Positions 9,233-22,210 of a stretch of 64,000 bases of DNA are shown here, in pieces. The translations under genes were made by a program, and so were the position numbers. The notes beneath the pieces were generated by a model that saw only the letters and a list, made by a program, of their open reading frames with translations, was not told the DNA's origin and made no database searches. The stretch spans positions 3,472,001-3,536,000 of the forward strand of contig NZ_CP104207.1 in assembly GCF_025244705.1 (NCBI RefSeq), given 5' to 3'. Position 1 is the first letter of the stretch, and each line of letters begins with the position of its first letter. This DNA is from Sphingopyxis sp. PET50. GTDB lineage: Bacteria > Pseudomonadota > Alphaproteobacteria > Sphingomonadales > Sphingomonadaceae.

Positions 9233-11967
9233 GTGAACAAATTCGCCGCTTCGGAAAGCCTGCGCCGCGGTGCCGCGCCGCTTGCCATCGCCCTGGCCCT
9301 CTCCGCCGCGCCCGCCTTTGCGCAGGAGGTCCCCGCCGACGAGGCCGCGGCCGACGACGGCGCAGCGATCGTCGTGACCGGATCGCGCATCGCGCGTCCC
9401 GAGGCCGATTCGCCCAATCCCGTGACCTCGATCAGCAGCGACACGATCCAGCAGTCGGGCCTCACCAACCTCACCGACCTGCTCGTCCAGAACCCGGCGC
9501 TGCTCGGGTCGAGCACGACCGCCGACGCGGGCGGGTCGACCGCGCTGTTCGGCGGGGTCGGCGTCAACCTGCTCAACCTGCGCAACCTCGGCACCGAACG
9601 CACGCTCGTGCTCGTCAACGGCCGCCGCCATATTTCGGGCATCACCGGCACCGCGTCGGTCGACATCAACACCATCCCCAACGCGCTGATCGACCGCATC
9701 GACGTGCTGACCGGCGGCGTCTCGGCGGTCTATGGCGCCGACGGCGTCTCGGGCGTCGTCAACTTCGTGCTCAAGCGCGATTTCGAGGGCATCGACGCGC
9801 GCTTCCAGACCGGCATCTCGTCGCGCGGCGATGCGAACAACATCTATGGCTCGCTGACCGTCGGGACCAATTTTTCGGAGGATCGCGGCAATATCGCGCT
9901 GTCCTACGAATATAACCGCGACGCGCGGGTCTCCGCCAGCGCGCGCAAGTCGGGGCGCAATCTCGACCTGTTCAGCTTCCGCCGCAACCTCGCCGACTTC
10001 CCCGACGATCCGAACATCGTCGACCGCATCCTCTATAACGACATCCGCTATGCCGACAGCTCGCCGGGCGGCGCGGTGGACGTCGATCCGGAACGCCATC
10101 GTACCCGATGCGCTGTCGCTCGGAATCTTCGGCGATCCCGGCTTCCTTCCCGATGGCGTTCTCGTCAGCCGCGACAATTTCGATCTGGGCGTGCGCGGCG
10201 AATATGCCGAGCGCGACACCTATCGCGGGGTGCTCGGCTTCGACGGGCGGCTGACCGACAATCTCACCTATGAGGTGAGCTATGTCTATGGCCAGACCAG
10301 GACCCGGTTTCTCAGCACCAACTACCGCCTGCGCGACCGCTATTTCGCGGCGCTCGACGCCGTCGACGAGGGCGCGTTCAATACCGGCACGCCGAACGGC
10401 AATATCGTCTGCCGTTCGTCGCTCGATCCCGACGCGCCGTTCAACGATCCGAACGGCATCATCATCGGGGCCGACACGACGCCGATCACCTTCACGCCGG
10501 GGGCGAACAGCGGCTGCGTGCCGCTCAACATCTTCGGCAACGGCGCGCCCAGCCAGGCGGCGCTCGACTGGATCAACGTCGATCTCGAAAACCGGGTGAA
10601 GGTGCAGCAGCATGTCGTCAGCGCGTCGGTGTCGGGCGACACCGGCGCGGTGTTCGAACTGCCCGGCGGCCCGGTCGGCTTCGCGTTCGGTGCCGAGTAC
10701 CGCAAGGAAAAGTCGAATTTCGTCCCCGACCCCTTCCTCGTCCAGGACGCGCTCTCCGACCTCGCGCCGCAATTTCCCGAAAGCGGCAGCTTCGACGTCA
10801 AGGAGGTCTTTGCCGAGATCAACATCCCGGTGCTGCGCGACATGCCCTTTGCCGATATCCTGCAGTTCGGGGCGGCGATCCGCCTGTCGGACTATTCGAC
10901 GATCGGCAGCACGACGACGTGGAAGGTCGACGGCACCTGGGGTCCGGTGCGCGACATCCGCTTCCGCGGCACCTATTCGGAAGCCGTGCGCGCGCCCAAC
11001 CTGACCGAGCTGTTCGCGCCGCAGAACGGCGCCTTCTCGTTCATCGACGATCCGTGCGATCCGAGCAATCTCGCCGAGGGCACCTCGTTCCGCGTCGCCA
11101 ACTGCAACGCGATCCTGGCGGGCTTCGGTATCGACCCCGCGACCTTCAACCCGGCGAACGATCCGCAGGCGACAGCGTCGCTGCCGGGCCGCACGATCGG
11201 CACCCCCTTCCTCGACGAGGAAACGGCGAAGACGTGGACCGCGGGCGTGGTGTTGCGGCCGAGCTTCATCCCGGGGCTGGTCGCGACGGTCGACTGGTAC
11301 GACATCAAGATCAGGAATGCGATCACGACCGCGACCGCGCAGGACCTGACCGATGCGTGCGTCGATCAGCCGACGCTCGACAACCAGTTCTGCGACCTCG
11401 TCACGCGCGATCCGACCACCGGCTTCGTGTCGGACTATCTGCTGCGGCCGCTCAACGTGTCGCAGTTCGCCACGTCGGGCGCCGACTTCACGATCAACTA
11501 TGCCTTCAGCCCCAGCGACAGCCTCGGCCGCTTCAACCTGCGACTCGCGGGCGGTTATCTCGACACGCTGACCTTCATCCCGACTCCGGGGGCAGAGGTC
11601 GACAACGACCGCACCGAGGCCTTCGCGCCGAAATGGAACGGCACGCTCGACATCACCTGGGTGAAGGACAATTGGTCGCTGAACTATGGCGTCAATTATT
11701 TCAGCAAGACGCGGCGCTTCACCACCGAGCAGATCGAGGCGAACCCCGATCTCGTCGATCCGAATTACATCTTCTACCGCGAGAAATGGGAGCATGACGT
11801 CCAGCTCGGTTTCAAGACCGACGACGAGCGGTTCCAATTCTATGCCGAGCGTGAACAACATCTTCGGGCGCGACCCCGACGTCGGCGAGCTCAACTATCC
11901 GTCGAGCTTCCGCGGGCGTTATGTCTATGCGGGGGTGAAGGTGAATCTGGCGAGCCTGGGGCTGTAA
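9233..11967 (+). CDS. TonB-dependent outer-membrane receptor 2 (two frameshifts)
   Basis: GTG start at 9233 behind ATAAGGGAG; signal peptide ends APAFA-QE. The TonB box region (AIVVTGSRIARPEADSPNPV), plug (NLTDLLVQNPALL, NLRNLGTERTLVLVNGRR, GADGVSGVVNFVLKRDFEG) and barrel follow the same plan as receptor 1. The C-terminus is YAGVKVNLASLGL. About 910 residues when repaired. The frame is lost at 10085-10091 (GATCCGG) and again at 11844-11853 (GCCGAGCG); each is cured by removing one base. Substrate unknown; it follows the three small secreted proteins on the same strand after 276 bp. Confidence 0.88.
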
Positions 11968-11968
11968 G

Positions 11969-12093
11969 AAAGCCCCTCCCGGATTGGGGTGGGGTCTTTC
12001 GGCCTTGCGCAAGGCCGATGGACCCCACCCGCTGCGGCTAACCGGCAAGCTGGCAAGTCTCGCTACCCTCCCCTGAAGGGGAGGGTACGAGCT
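11969..12093. repeat. Mosaic GC-rich hairpin repeat with terminator-like hairpin, copy 1
   Basis: This lies between the convergent TonB receptor 2 and clpB. It contains a palindrome around GGCCTTGCGCAAGGCC, a segment CGGCAAGCTGGCAAGTCTCG and a perfect hairpin TACCCTCCCC-TGAA-GGGGAGGGTA (12064-12087). The same modules in the same order recur at 48700, 50556 and 55440. The hairpin probably ends both convergent transcripts. Confidence 0.7.
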
Positions 12094-12094
12094 T

Positions 12095-14675
<2,581 letters not shown>

Positions 14676-14749
14676 TGTGGATAAGCCCCTTTCTCGCCGT
14701 CAGAGATAGTGTTGCCATTTTACAACACAAGAGGGCCGCGGCGAATGGA

Positions 14750-14945
14750 ATAAGGCTTCACGCGGAGACGCGGAGGAGAAATATTCGCGCAGAGAACGCA
14801 GAGGACGCAGAGAGAAGGAGGAAAGGGCAGCAAAGCTGCCAATATTCTTTCTTTCCCCTTTTCCTCCGCGTCTTTGCGTGAACCAGAATCTCTGCGATCT
14901 CTGCGATCTCTGCGATCTCTGCGATCTGTGCGTTCTCTGCGCGAA
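14750..14945. repeat. Inverted-repeat element with a 9-bp tandem array
   Basis: The left arm TTCACGCGGAGACGCGGAGG (about 14758-14777) is matched by the inverted right arm CCTCCGCGTCTTTGCGTGAA (14863-14882). Behind the right arm four exact copies of CTCTGCGAT run from 14890 to 14925, followed by two decayed copies to 14943. A fragment of the same family (CCTCCGCGTCTCCGCGTGAA) is at about 39218-39237. Elements of this type occur in many unrelated bacteria. No protein is encoded. Confidence 0.7.
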
Positions 14946-14949
14946 TCCC

Positions 14950-16531
14950 CTATTCCCCGCCGCGCGCCAACTGGTCAAGCAGGCGCACGCCGAAGCCCGA
15001 CATGCCCTTGGGCACCAGCGGCGACGCCGTGTCGGCCTGGTTGACCCCGGCGATGTCGAGATGCGCCCAGGGGGTCGCCTCGTCGACGAAATAGCCGATG
15101 AAATGCGCGCCGATGCTCGCGCCCGGACCGCCGCCGGGTGCGATGTTGCGCACGTCGGCGATGTCCGATTCGATCTTTTTGGCGTAATTCCTGTGCAACG
15201 GCATGCGCCACAATTCCTCGCCGCTCGCCTTGCCCGCCGCCAGCAGCTGCGCCGCCAGCGTCTCGTCGCGCGCGAACAGCCCGGCATATTGGTCGTCGAG
15301 CGCGCCGACGATCGCACCGGTCAGCGTCGCGATGTTGACGATCGCGCGCGGCTTGTAGCGGTCGGCGACATATTCATTGGCGTCGGCCAGCACGAGCCGG
15401 CCCTCGGCGTCGGCGTTGAGCATCTCGATCGTCTTGCCCGACAGGGTGCGCACGATATCGCCGGGGCGCTGGGCGTTGCCGTCGGGCATATTCTCGGCGA
15501 GCGCCGCGACCGCGACGACGTGCACCGGCGCCTGCGATTTGGCGAGCGAGAGCGCCGCGCCCATCGCCGAGGCGGCGCCCGACATATCGCCCTTCATGTC
15601 CCACATGCCGGTGCCGGGCTTGAGCGAGATGCCGCCCGAATCGAAGGTGATCCCCTTGCCGACGAAGGCGAGCGGCGCGCCGTCGGCGCCGCCGCCGCGA
15701 TAGCGCACCGCGAGCAGGCGCGAGCCGCGCGGGCTGCCCTGGCCGACTCCCACGAGCGTGCCCATGCCGAGCCGCCGCATCGCGGCTTCGTCGAGCACCT
15801 CGATCGTCACGCCGGGGACGCCGGCAAAGGCCCGGCGCACCTCGGCGACGAAGCTTTCGGGATAGACGACATTGGCGGGTTCACTGGCGAGGTCGCGCGA
15901 CAGGCGCACGCCGTCGGCGAGCGGGCGCCAGCGCGCCGCGAAGGCCGTCTCCGCCGCGGCGCGGTCGCCGCCGACGATGGTCACCGCGTCGGTCGCGGGC
16001 GCCTTGCGGTCGACGGTCTTGTAGCGGTCGAAGCGGTACTGGCCGAGCGCGAAGCCATAGCCCGCCTCGGCGCCCTGCGCGCCGCTGAAGGCGCCGGTCA
16101 GCGTCACCGGCTGCGCGTCGGACCTGACCTCCTGCGCCGCCTTGCCGCCCGCTTCGGCGAGCGCGAGCATCGCCGGCGCGGCGCCGGTGCCGACGAGCAG
16201 GATGCGGCTGTGCGCCCCGATTCCGCGCAGCGACAGCGTGGCGTTGGCCTTGCCCTCGAATTTCGCATTGGCGATCGCCGCCTCGATCGCCGCGCGCTCG
16301 CCCGCGCCGACGCCGACCGCATCGAGCGCCGGCAGCGCCGCATCGGCCATCAGCACGACCAGCACGCCCTTTGCCGGTGCGCTCGCGGCAAAGCCGATCG
16401 GGCGTTCGGCGCTGTTGAGGGCGGTGGCGGGCACGACGCCCGAACCGGTGACGGTCTGGGCTGTCGCGGCCGAGCGCGGTCAGCGGAGCAAGCGACAGGC
16501 AGGCGGCAAGCAGCAGGCTTTTGCGAGGCAT
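14950..16531 (-). CDS. pepA: Leucyl aminopeptidase (M17) with signal peptide (one frameshift)
   Basis: The C-terminal half carries the full M17 zinc and catalytic signature: VGKGITFDSGGISLKPG, MWDMKGDMSGAA and NADAEGRLVLADAN. It cleaves N-terminal residues from peptides. The cytoplasmic form in most bacteria has no export signal, but here the start at 16531 gives MPRKSLLLAACLSLAPLTAL, a good signal peptide, joined to the body after one G is removed at about 16466-16474 (CTCGGCCGCG). The alternative start inside the body (16434, MPATALNSAERP) would make a cytosolic protein. The N-terminal signal plus a short TAQTVTGSG linker favours an exported enzyme. Confidence 0.85.
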
Positions 16532-16691
16532 CGAAGCGGAACTCCCTGTTATTCGGCCGGTCTTGGTCCTGTTCCGGGTCTAACAGCTGCGGTCCGCCCC
16601 GCAATCTCCACTCGACGAACGACAGCCGCTTGCCATCGGACCCGCGCGCCGTCAGACAGTCGCATTCGCGAGCCGACGCAAAGGGACCAGG

Positions 16692-18851
16692 ATGCTGCGC
16701 AAATTGGGAATCGGATTGCTGCTGTTGCTGCTGCTGGCCGGCGTCTCGCTCGCGGTCTGGGAGCCGCTGACCGCCGAAGCGCCCGCGGCGCCCAGCTTCA
16801 AGCCCGCCGACGTCCGCATCGCGCGCGACAAGTTCGGCGTCCCCCATATCTTCGGCAAGACCGACGCCGATGTCGCCTATGGCGTCGCCTATGCCCATGC
16901 CGAGGATGATTTCGCGACGCTGCAGGAGGTGCTGGCGATGACGCGCGGGCGCGCCGGGGCGATGCTCGGCGCGGACGGCGCGCAGATCGACTATGCGGCG
17001 GCCCTGCTCGATATCCGCGCGACGACGGCGCGCGACTGGCCGCGCCTTCCGGCGGATGTGCGGGCGCTGTTCACCGCCTATGCGGCGGGGCTCAACCATT
17101 ATGCCGACAAGCATCCGGGCGAGGTCCGGCTGTCGAAGCTGTTCCCGGTGACCGGCGAGGATGTCGTCGCGGGCTTCGTGCTGCGCTCGCCCTTCTTCTT
17201 CGGGCTCGATTCGACGCTCGGCGCGCTGGTCGAGGACAAGCCGCTGGCGCGCGAGGGCGGGCCCGAACTCGACGCCACGGGCAAGCTGGTCCCGCGCAAG
17301 GACACGCCGTTCGGCAGCGATCCCGCCGCCAACGGCTCGAACGCCATGGCGGTCGCGCCGTCGCGCTCGGCCGATGGCGCGACGCGGCTCGTCTCCAACT
17401 CGCACCAGCCGTGGACCGGCGGCGTCGCCTGGTACGAGCTGGTGGTGCACAGTCAGGAGGGTTGGGATTTCGCGGGCGCCAATTTTCCCGGCTCGCCCTA
17501 CCCCTTCCTCGGCCACAATAAATATCTCGGCTGGACCAATACGGTGAACCGGCCCGACCTGATCGACATCTACCGGCTGGTGCTCGACGAAAGCGGCGAG
17601 AATTACCGCTTCGACGGCCAGTGGCGCCCGCTCGAGGCGAAGCGCGTGTGGCTCAAGGTCAAATTCGGGCCGTTCGTGCTCCCGATCCCGCGGACCGTCT
17701 ATCGCTCGGTGCACGGACCGGTGGTCAAGAACGACAGCGGCGCCTTCGCGATCCGCTACGCCGGGATCGACCAGGCGAATATGGTCACCCAATATTACCG
17801 GCTGAACAAGGCGAGGAATTTCGCCGAATGGCGCGCCGCGATGGCGGGGCAGGGCGTGCCCGCGACCAATTTCATCTATGCCGATGCGGCGGGCAATATC
17901 GGCATGTTCTATAACGCGATGTTCCCCGACCGGCCCGCGGGCTATAATTGGCGCGGCATCCTGCCGGGCGACACCTCGGCCGACCTGTGGACCAAGACGC
18001 TGCCGTTCGACCGCGCCCCGGCGCTCGTCAATCCGCGCTCGGGCTATGTGATGAACGCCAACAACACGCCGTGGGTCGCGGCGGGGCCGGGCGACGAACT
18101 CGACGCCGCCGCCTTTTCGCCCCTGCTCGGGATCGAGGACGATATCACCAACCGCTCGACGCGGCTGATCGAGCTGTTCGAGGCATCGGGACAGATCGAC
18201 GCGGCGCGGCTGAAGGCGATCAAATATGACACCGCCTATGCGCGCTCGGGCTATGCCAAGGCGTGGATCGACCGCATCCTGGCGCTCGACCTGAAGGACG
18301 ATCCCGCACTGGCGCGGGCGCAGACGCTGCTCCGCGCCTGGGACTGGAACCTCGACGGCAAGGGGCAGGGCGACGCGCTGGCGCTGATGCTGCTGCGTCC
18401 CGCGAACAGGCAGCATTATCAGCGCACCGCCGACGGCCCCGACCCGCGCGCGACGCTCAAGGAAGCCGCCGATCATCTGACGAAATATTTCGGCACGCTC
18501 GATCCCAGGCTCGGCACGGTGCTGCGGCTGCGCCACGGCGAGGGCGACCGCCGCATCGACCTGCCGCTCGACGGCGGCAACGACACGGTGCGCGCCTCGA
18601 CGCTGTGGGATGCCGAGCCCGACGGCCGCCTGAAGGTGCGCCACGGCGACAGCTTCATCCTGTTCGTGACCTGGACCCGTGACGGCCGCCTGACCTCCGA
18701 ATCGATCCAGCCCTTCGGATCGGCGACGACGCGCCCCGACAGCCCGCACTACAACGACCAGGCACCGCTGTTCGTGCGGCACCAGCTCAAGCCGGTGCTG
18801 TTCGACCCCGCGGCGCTGTGGGCGACCAAGCCGCGCGTCTATCGGCCTTGA
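16692..18851 (+). CDS. Penicillin acylase family protein, acyl-homoserine-lactone acylase type
   Basis: 719 residues, intact. An N-terminal hydrophobic signal (MLRKLGIGLLLLLLLAGVSL) sends it to the periplasm. The alpha-chain part includes VRIARDKFGVPHIFGKTDAD. The self-cleavage point precedes Ser216 in NGSNAMAVAPSRSADG, and the following SNSHQPW fits the beta chain of PvdQ/QuiP-type enzymes, where Ser is the N-terminal nucleophile. Asn in MNANNTPW is a further conserved site. The family hydrolyses acyl amides such as acyl-homoserine lactones or penicillins; which one is not readable. It is followed by an M16 protease on the same strand after 95 bp. Confidence 0.88.
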   Translation: MLRKLGIGLLLLLLLAGVSLAVWEPLTAEAPAAPSFKPADVRIARDKFGVPHIFGKTDADVAYGVAYAHAEDDFATLQEVLAMTRGRAGAMLGADGAQIDYAAALLDIRATTARDWPRLPADVRALFTAYAAGLNHYADKHPGEVRLSKLFPVTGEDVVAGFVLRSPFFFGLDSTLGALVEDKPLAREGGPELDATGKLVPRKDTPFGSDPAANGSNAMAVAPSRSADGATRLVSNSHQPWTGGVAWYELVVHSQEGWDFAGANFPGSPYPFLGHNKYLGWTNTVNRPDLIDIYRLVLDESGENYRFDGQWRPLEAKRVWLKVKFGPFVLPIPRTVYRSVHGPVVKNDSGAFAIRYAGIDQANMVTQYYRLNKARNFAEWRAAMAGQGVPATNFIYADAAGNIGMFYNAMFPDRPAGYNWRGILPGDTSADLWTKTLPFDRAPALVNPRSGYVMNANNTPWVAAGPGDELDAAAFSPLLGIEDDITNRSTRLIELFEASGQIDAARLKAIKYDTAYARSGYAKAWIDRILALDLKDDPALARAQTLLRAWDWNLDGKGQGDALALMLLRPANRQHYQRTADGPDPRATLKEAADHLTKYFGTLDPRLGTVLRLRHGEGDRRIDLPLDGGNDTVRASTLWDAEPDGRLKVRHGDSFILFVTWTRDGRLTSESIQPFGSATTRPDSPHYNDQAPLFVRHQLKPVLFDPAALWATKPRVYRP

Positions 18852-18946
18852 ACGCGGCGCCACGCCGTCCTAAACCGCTGATACAGTGCCGTCCGGCACC
18901 CGGTCGCATCGGGCCATCCGCCCGTTCCTGAACCAAGAGGATATCC

Positions 18947-21826
18947 ATGCCCCGTTTCCATCGCTTCGCCGTCGCCCTCGCCCTGTCGACCGCGCTCGTC
19001 GCCGCCGGCCCGGCGCTCGCCAAGACCAGGGCGGCCGACCCCGCGCCGATCGCCGATCTCGTCAAGGCGGTCGATATTCCCTATGAAGCCTTCACGCTCG
19101 ACAACGGCCTGCGCGTGATCGTCCATGAGGATCGCAAGGCGCCGGTGATCGCGGTGTCGGTGTGGTACCGCGTCGGGTCGAAGCATGAGCCCAAGGGCAA
19201 GACGGGCTTTGCGCATCTGTTCGAGCATCTGATGTTCAACGGGTCGGAAAACGCGCCCGGCGACTTCTTCGAACCGCTGCAACAGGTCGGCGCGACCGAC
19301 GAGAACGGGACGACCAGCGTCGACCGCACCAATTATTTCGAGACGGTGCCGACCGGCGCGCTCGACATGGCGCTGTTCCTCGAAAGCGACCGCATGGGGC
19401 ATCTGCTCGGCGCGGTGACGCAGGAAAAGCTCGATAACCAGCGCGGCGTCGTCCAGAACGAAAAGCGCCAGGGCGACAACAACCCCTATGGCCTGCTCCG
19501 CTACGAGATTTTCGAGAATCTCTTCCCCACCGGCCACCCCTATCATCACAGCACCATCGGTTCGATGGACGACCTCAATTCGGCCAGCCTCGACGATGTG
19601 AAGAAGTGGTTCACCGACAATTACGGCCCGAACAATGCGGTTCTGGTGCTGGCGGGCGACATCGACGTCGCGACCGCCAAGGCGAAGGTGCAGGATTGGT
19701 TCGGCGACATCCCGCGCGGCCCCGAGGTGAAGGCCCCGGCGACCTCGGTCCCGACGCTGCCCGCGCCGCTCGCGAAAGAGGTCAAGGACCTGATCCCGAC
19801 GACGCGCATCTATCGCATGTGGGCGATCCCCGGCCTCAACGACGAGGACGCGATTCCGCTGCAGATGGGCATGTCGGTGCTCGGCGGCCTGTCGTCGTCG
19901 CGGCTCGACAATGCGCTGGTGCGCAAGGATCCGGTCGCGGTCAGCGTCTCGGCCTTTGCCCAGCCGTTCGAGGATGCCGGCATCCTGCTCGTCCAGGCCG
20001 ATGTGAAGCCGGGGGTCGAACCCGCGCTCGTCGGCCAGCGGCTCGACGAGGAAGTCGCGAACTTCCTCGCCAGCGGACCCACTGCCGACGAATTGCAGCG
20101 CGCGGCGGCCAGCTATCTCGGCGGCGCGATTGCGGGGCTCGAATCGGTCGGCGGCTTCGGCGGCAAGGCGGTCGCGCTCGCCGAGGGCGCGCTCTATTCG
20201 AACGATCCCGGCTATTACAAGGTCGAGCTCGACCGCATGGCGAAGGCGACCCCCGAACAGGTGAAGGCGGTCGCCAACAAATGGCTGTCGCGTCCGGCCT
20301 TCTCGCTCACCTACACGCCCGGCGAGCGCACCGAGGGCGGCGAGAACCGCGGCGGCGCGGTGACGGCCGGCAAGGTCGCGGCAGCGGTCGCACCCGACCG
20401 CTACTGGAACCCCGCGCTCGGCGACGTCGGTCCCGATACGGGGTTCGGCAGCGCGTTCGCCGACCGCTCGAAATTGCCCTCGGTCGCCGATCTCAAGGCG
20501 CTCGAATTCCCCGCGATCGAGCGCGCGAAGCTCAAGAACGGCATCGAGGTCGTCTTCGCGAAGCGCACCGCGGTGCCCACGGTCAATGTCGCGGTCAGCT
20601 TCGACGCCGGCTATGCCGCCGATCCGCACAGCGCGCTCGGCACCCAGTCGCTGATGCTCAACCTGATGGACGAAGGCACGACGAGCCTCGATTCGATCGC
20701 CTTTGCCGAAGCCAAGGAACGGCTCGGCGCGCAGATCGACGGATCGGCCAATGCCGACGAAACCGTGTTCGAGCTGTTCGCGCTGAAACCCAACCTCGCG
20801 CCGTCGCTGACCTTGCTCGCCGATTATATCCGCAACCCCGCCTTCGACGCGAAGGAGCTCGAGCGGGTGCGCGCGCAGCAGCTCAACCGGCTGAAGGCCG
20901 AACTCAACAATCCCAATGCCATCGCCAACCGGGTGCTGATGCCGGTGCTGTACGGCGCCGAGCATCCCTATGGCATCCCGCCCTCGGGCCTCGGCGATGC
21001 CAAGGCGGTCGCGGCGGCGACGCGCGACCAGCTCGCCGGCTTCCACGCGACCTGGATCCGGCCCGACACCGCGCGCATCTTCGTCGTCGGCGACACGACG
21101 CTGAAGGAGGTGACGAAGCAGCTCGACACCGCGTTCGGCAACTGGAAGTCGCCGGCGACGGCGAAGCCGGTCAAACATTTCGAGGTCGCGATTCCCGCCC
21201 CGCAGCCGCGCATCCTGCTCTTCGACCGGCCGAAATCGCCGCAGTCGGTGATCCTTGCGGGCAAGGTGCTCGACGCCAAAGGCACCGACGATCTGGAGGT
21301 GCTGCGCTCGGCGAACGACATTTTCGGCGGCAATTTCCTGTCGCGCTTCAACACCAATCTGCGCGAGACCAAGGGCTGGTCCTATGGCGTGCGCAGCCGC
21401 ATCTCGGGCGACAAGGACCGCATCGCCTGGGTCGCCGCGGCGCCGGTGCAGGCCGACCGCACCGGCGATTCGATCAAGGAACTGCAGAGCGACCTCACCG
21501 CCTTCCTCGGCGACAAGGGCGTCACGCAGGAGGAATTGCAGCGCACGATCAACGGCAGCGTCCGCGAATTGCCGGGCAGCTTCGAAACCTCGGGCGACGT
21601 CCTCGCCGGGCTGCGCGCGATCTCGAAGTTCGGCCGCCCCGACGATTATTACGAAAAACTGCCCGCGACCTATGAAGCGATGACCACCGCCGAGGTCGAT
21701 GCGGCGGCCCGCAAGGCGCTCAGCACCGGCGATCTCGTCTATGTCGTCGTCGGCGATGCGGCGACGGTCAAACCACAGCTTGACGGATTGGGTTTGCCGG
21801 TGGAAACGGTGACTCTCACTAATTAA
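18947..21826 (+). CDS. M16 family zinc peptidase, two-domain, exported
   Basis: 959 residues, intact. Signal peptide MPRFHRFAVALALSTALVAA, cleavage near ALA-K. The first M16 domain has the inverted zinc motif HLFEH (residues 90-94) with the third ligand Glu172 in VVQNEKRQ, so it is catalytically complete. The second half (about residues 500-950: ERAKLKNGIEVVFAKR, SFDAGYAADP, NTNLRETKGWSYGVRS) is an M16-like domain lacking the zinc motif, as usual in pitrilysin-type exported proteases. It degrades peptides in the periplasm. ATATCC spaced 5' of ATG gives only a modest RBS (AAGAGG). Confidence 0.9.
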   Translation: MPRFHRFAVALALSTALVAAGPALAKTRAADPAPIADLVKAVDIPYEAFTLDNGLRVIVHEDRKAPVIAVSVWYRVGSKHEPKGKTGFAHLFEHLMFNGSENAPGDFFEPLQQVGATDENGTTSVDRTNYFETVPTGALDMALFLESDRMGHLLGAVTQEKLDNQRGVVQNEKRQGDNNPYGLLRYEIFENLFPTGHPYHHSTIGSMDDLNSASLDDVKKWFTDNYGPNNAVLVLAGDIDVATAKAKVQDWFGDIPRGPEVKAPATSVPTLPAPLAKEVKDLIPTTRIYRMWAIPGLNDEDAIPLQMGMSVLGGLSSSRLDNALVRKDPVAVSVSAFAQPFEDAGILLVQADVKPGVEPALVGQRLDEEVANFLASGPTADELQRAAASYLGGAIAGLESVGGFGGKAVALAEGALYSNDPGYYKVELDRMAKATPEQVKAVANKWLSRPAFSLTYTPGERTEGGENRGGAVTAGKVAAAVAPDRYWNPALGDVGPDTGFGSAFADRSKLPSVADLKALEFPAIERAKLKNGIEVVFAKRTAVPTVNVAVSFDAGYAADPHSALGTQSLMLNLMDEGTTSLDSIAFAEAKERLGAQIDGSANADETVFELFALKPNLAPSLTLLADYIRNPAFDAKELERVRAQQLNRLKAELNNPNAIANRVLMPVLYGAEHPYGIPPSGLGDAKAVAAATRDQLAGFHATWIRPDTARIFVVGDTTLKEVTKQLDTAFGNWKSPATAKPVKHFEVAIPAPQPRILLFDRPKSPQSVILAGKVLDAKGTDDLEVLRSANDIFGGNFLSRFNTNLRETKGWSYGVRSRISGDKDRIAWVAAAPVQADRTGDSIKELQSDLTAFLGDKGVTQEELQRTINGSVRELPGSFETSGDVLAGLRAISKFGRPDDYYEKLPATYEAMTTAEVDAAARKALSTGDLVYVVVGDAATVKPQLDGLGLPVETVTLTN

Positions 21827-21851
21827 CATCAGTTTCAGTAGGAGAGCCCAG

Positions 21852-22154
21852 ATGTCCCAAGTCGATGGCAGCTACGATTGCGTCACCAAGTCGCCGATGG
21901 GCGACCAGAAGTCGGTTTTCACCGTCAAGACCGACGGCGACAGCTTCACCGGCCAGAATGCCGGCGCGATGGGGTCGCTCGATGTCGAAAACGGCAAGGT
22001 CGACGGCAACAAGCTGACCTGGACCATGAACATGAAGGTGCCGATGCCGATGACGCTCGAAGCCGAGGCGGTGATCGACGGCGACACGCTGACCGGCACG
22101 ATCAAGGCCGGCGCCTTCGGTTCGATGGCGATGACCGGCACCCGCCAGGGCTGA
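21852..22154 (+). CDS. Small conserved-type protein, probable beta structure, unknown function
   Basis: 100 residues, no signal peptide, no membrane segment. Rich in alternating polar/hydrophobic strands and Gly/Asp/Thr turns (SYDCVTKSPMGDQKSVFTV, DGDSFTGQNAGAMGSLDV, LTWTMNMKVPMPMTLE), which suggests a small beta sandwich or barrel. GTAGGAGAG lies 5 bp upstream of ATG 21852. It starts 25 bp after the M16 peptidase and ends in a terminator, so it is probably its operon partner. No family assigned with certainty. Confidence 0.7.
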   Translation: MSQVDGSYDCVTKSPMGDQKSVFTVKTDGDSFTGQNAGAMGSLDVENGKVDGNKLTWTMNMKVPMPMTLEAEAVIDGDTLTGTIKAGAFGSMAMTGTRQG

Positions 22155-22177
22155 TCCGCCGCCGCTTTCGAACAGGC

Positions 22178-22207
22178 GAAGGGCCGTCCCGCGGGGCGGC
22201 CCTTTTG
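22178..22207 (+). terminator. Intrinsic terminator of the M16 operon
   Basis: Stem GGGCCG / CGGCCC with a GC-rich loop, directly followed by TTTTGCTTT. It lies 26 bp after the stop of the 100-residue protein. Confidence 0.8.
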
Positions 22208-22210
22208 CTT

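Noticed and set aside
14890..14943. The CTCTGCGAT tandem array as a CRISPR
   Set aside because: Units are 9 bp without spacers and no cas genes are present.
14878..16770. Open frame beginning in the CTCTGCGAT array and running antisense to pepA
   Set aside because: Its start codons translate the tandem repeat and the rest is the complement of the aminopeptidase.
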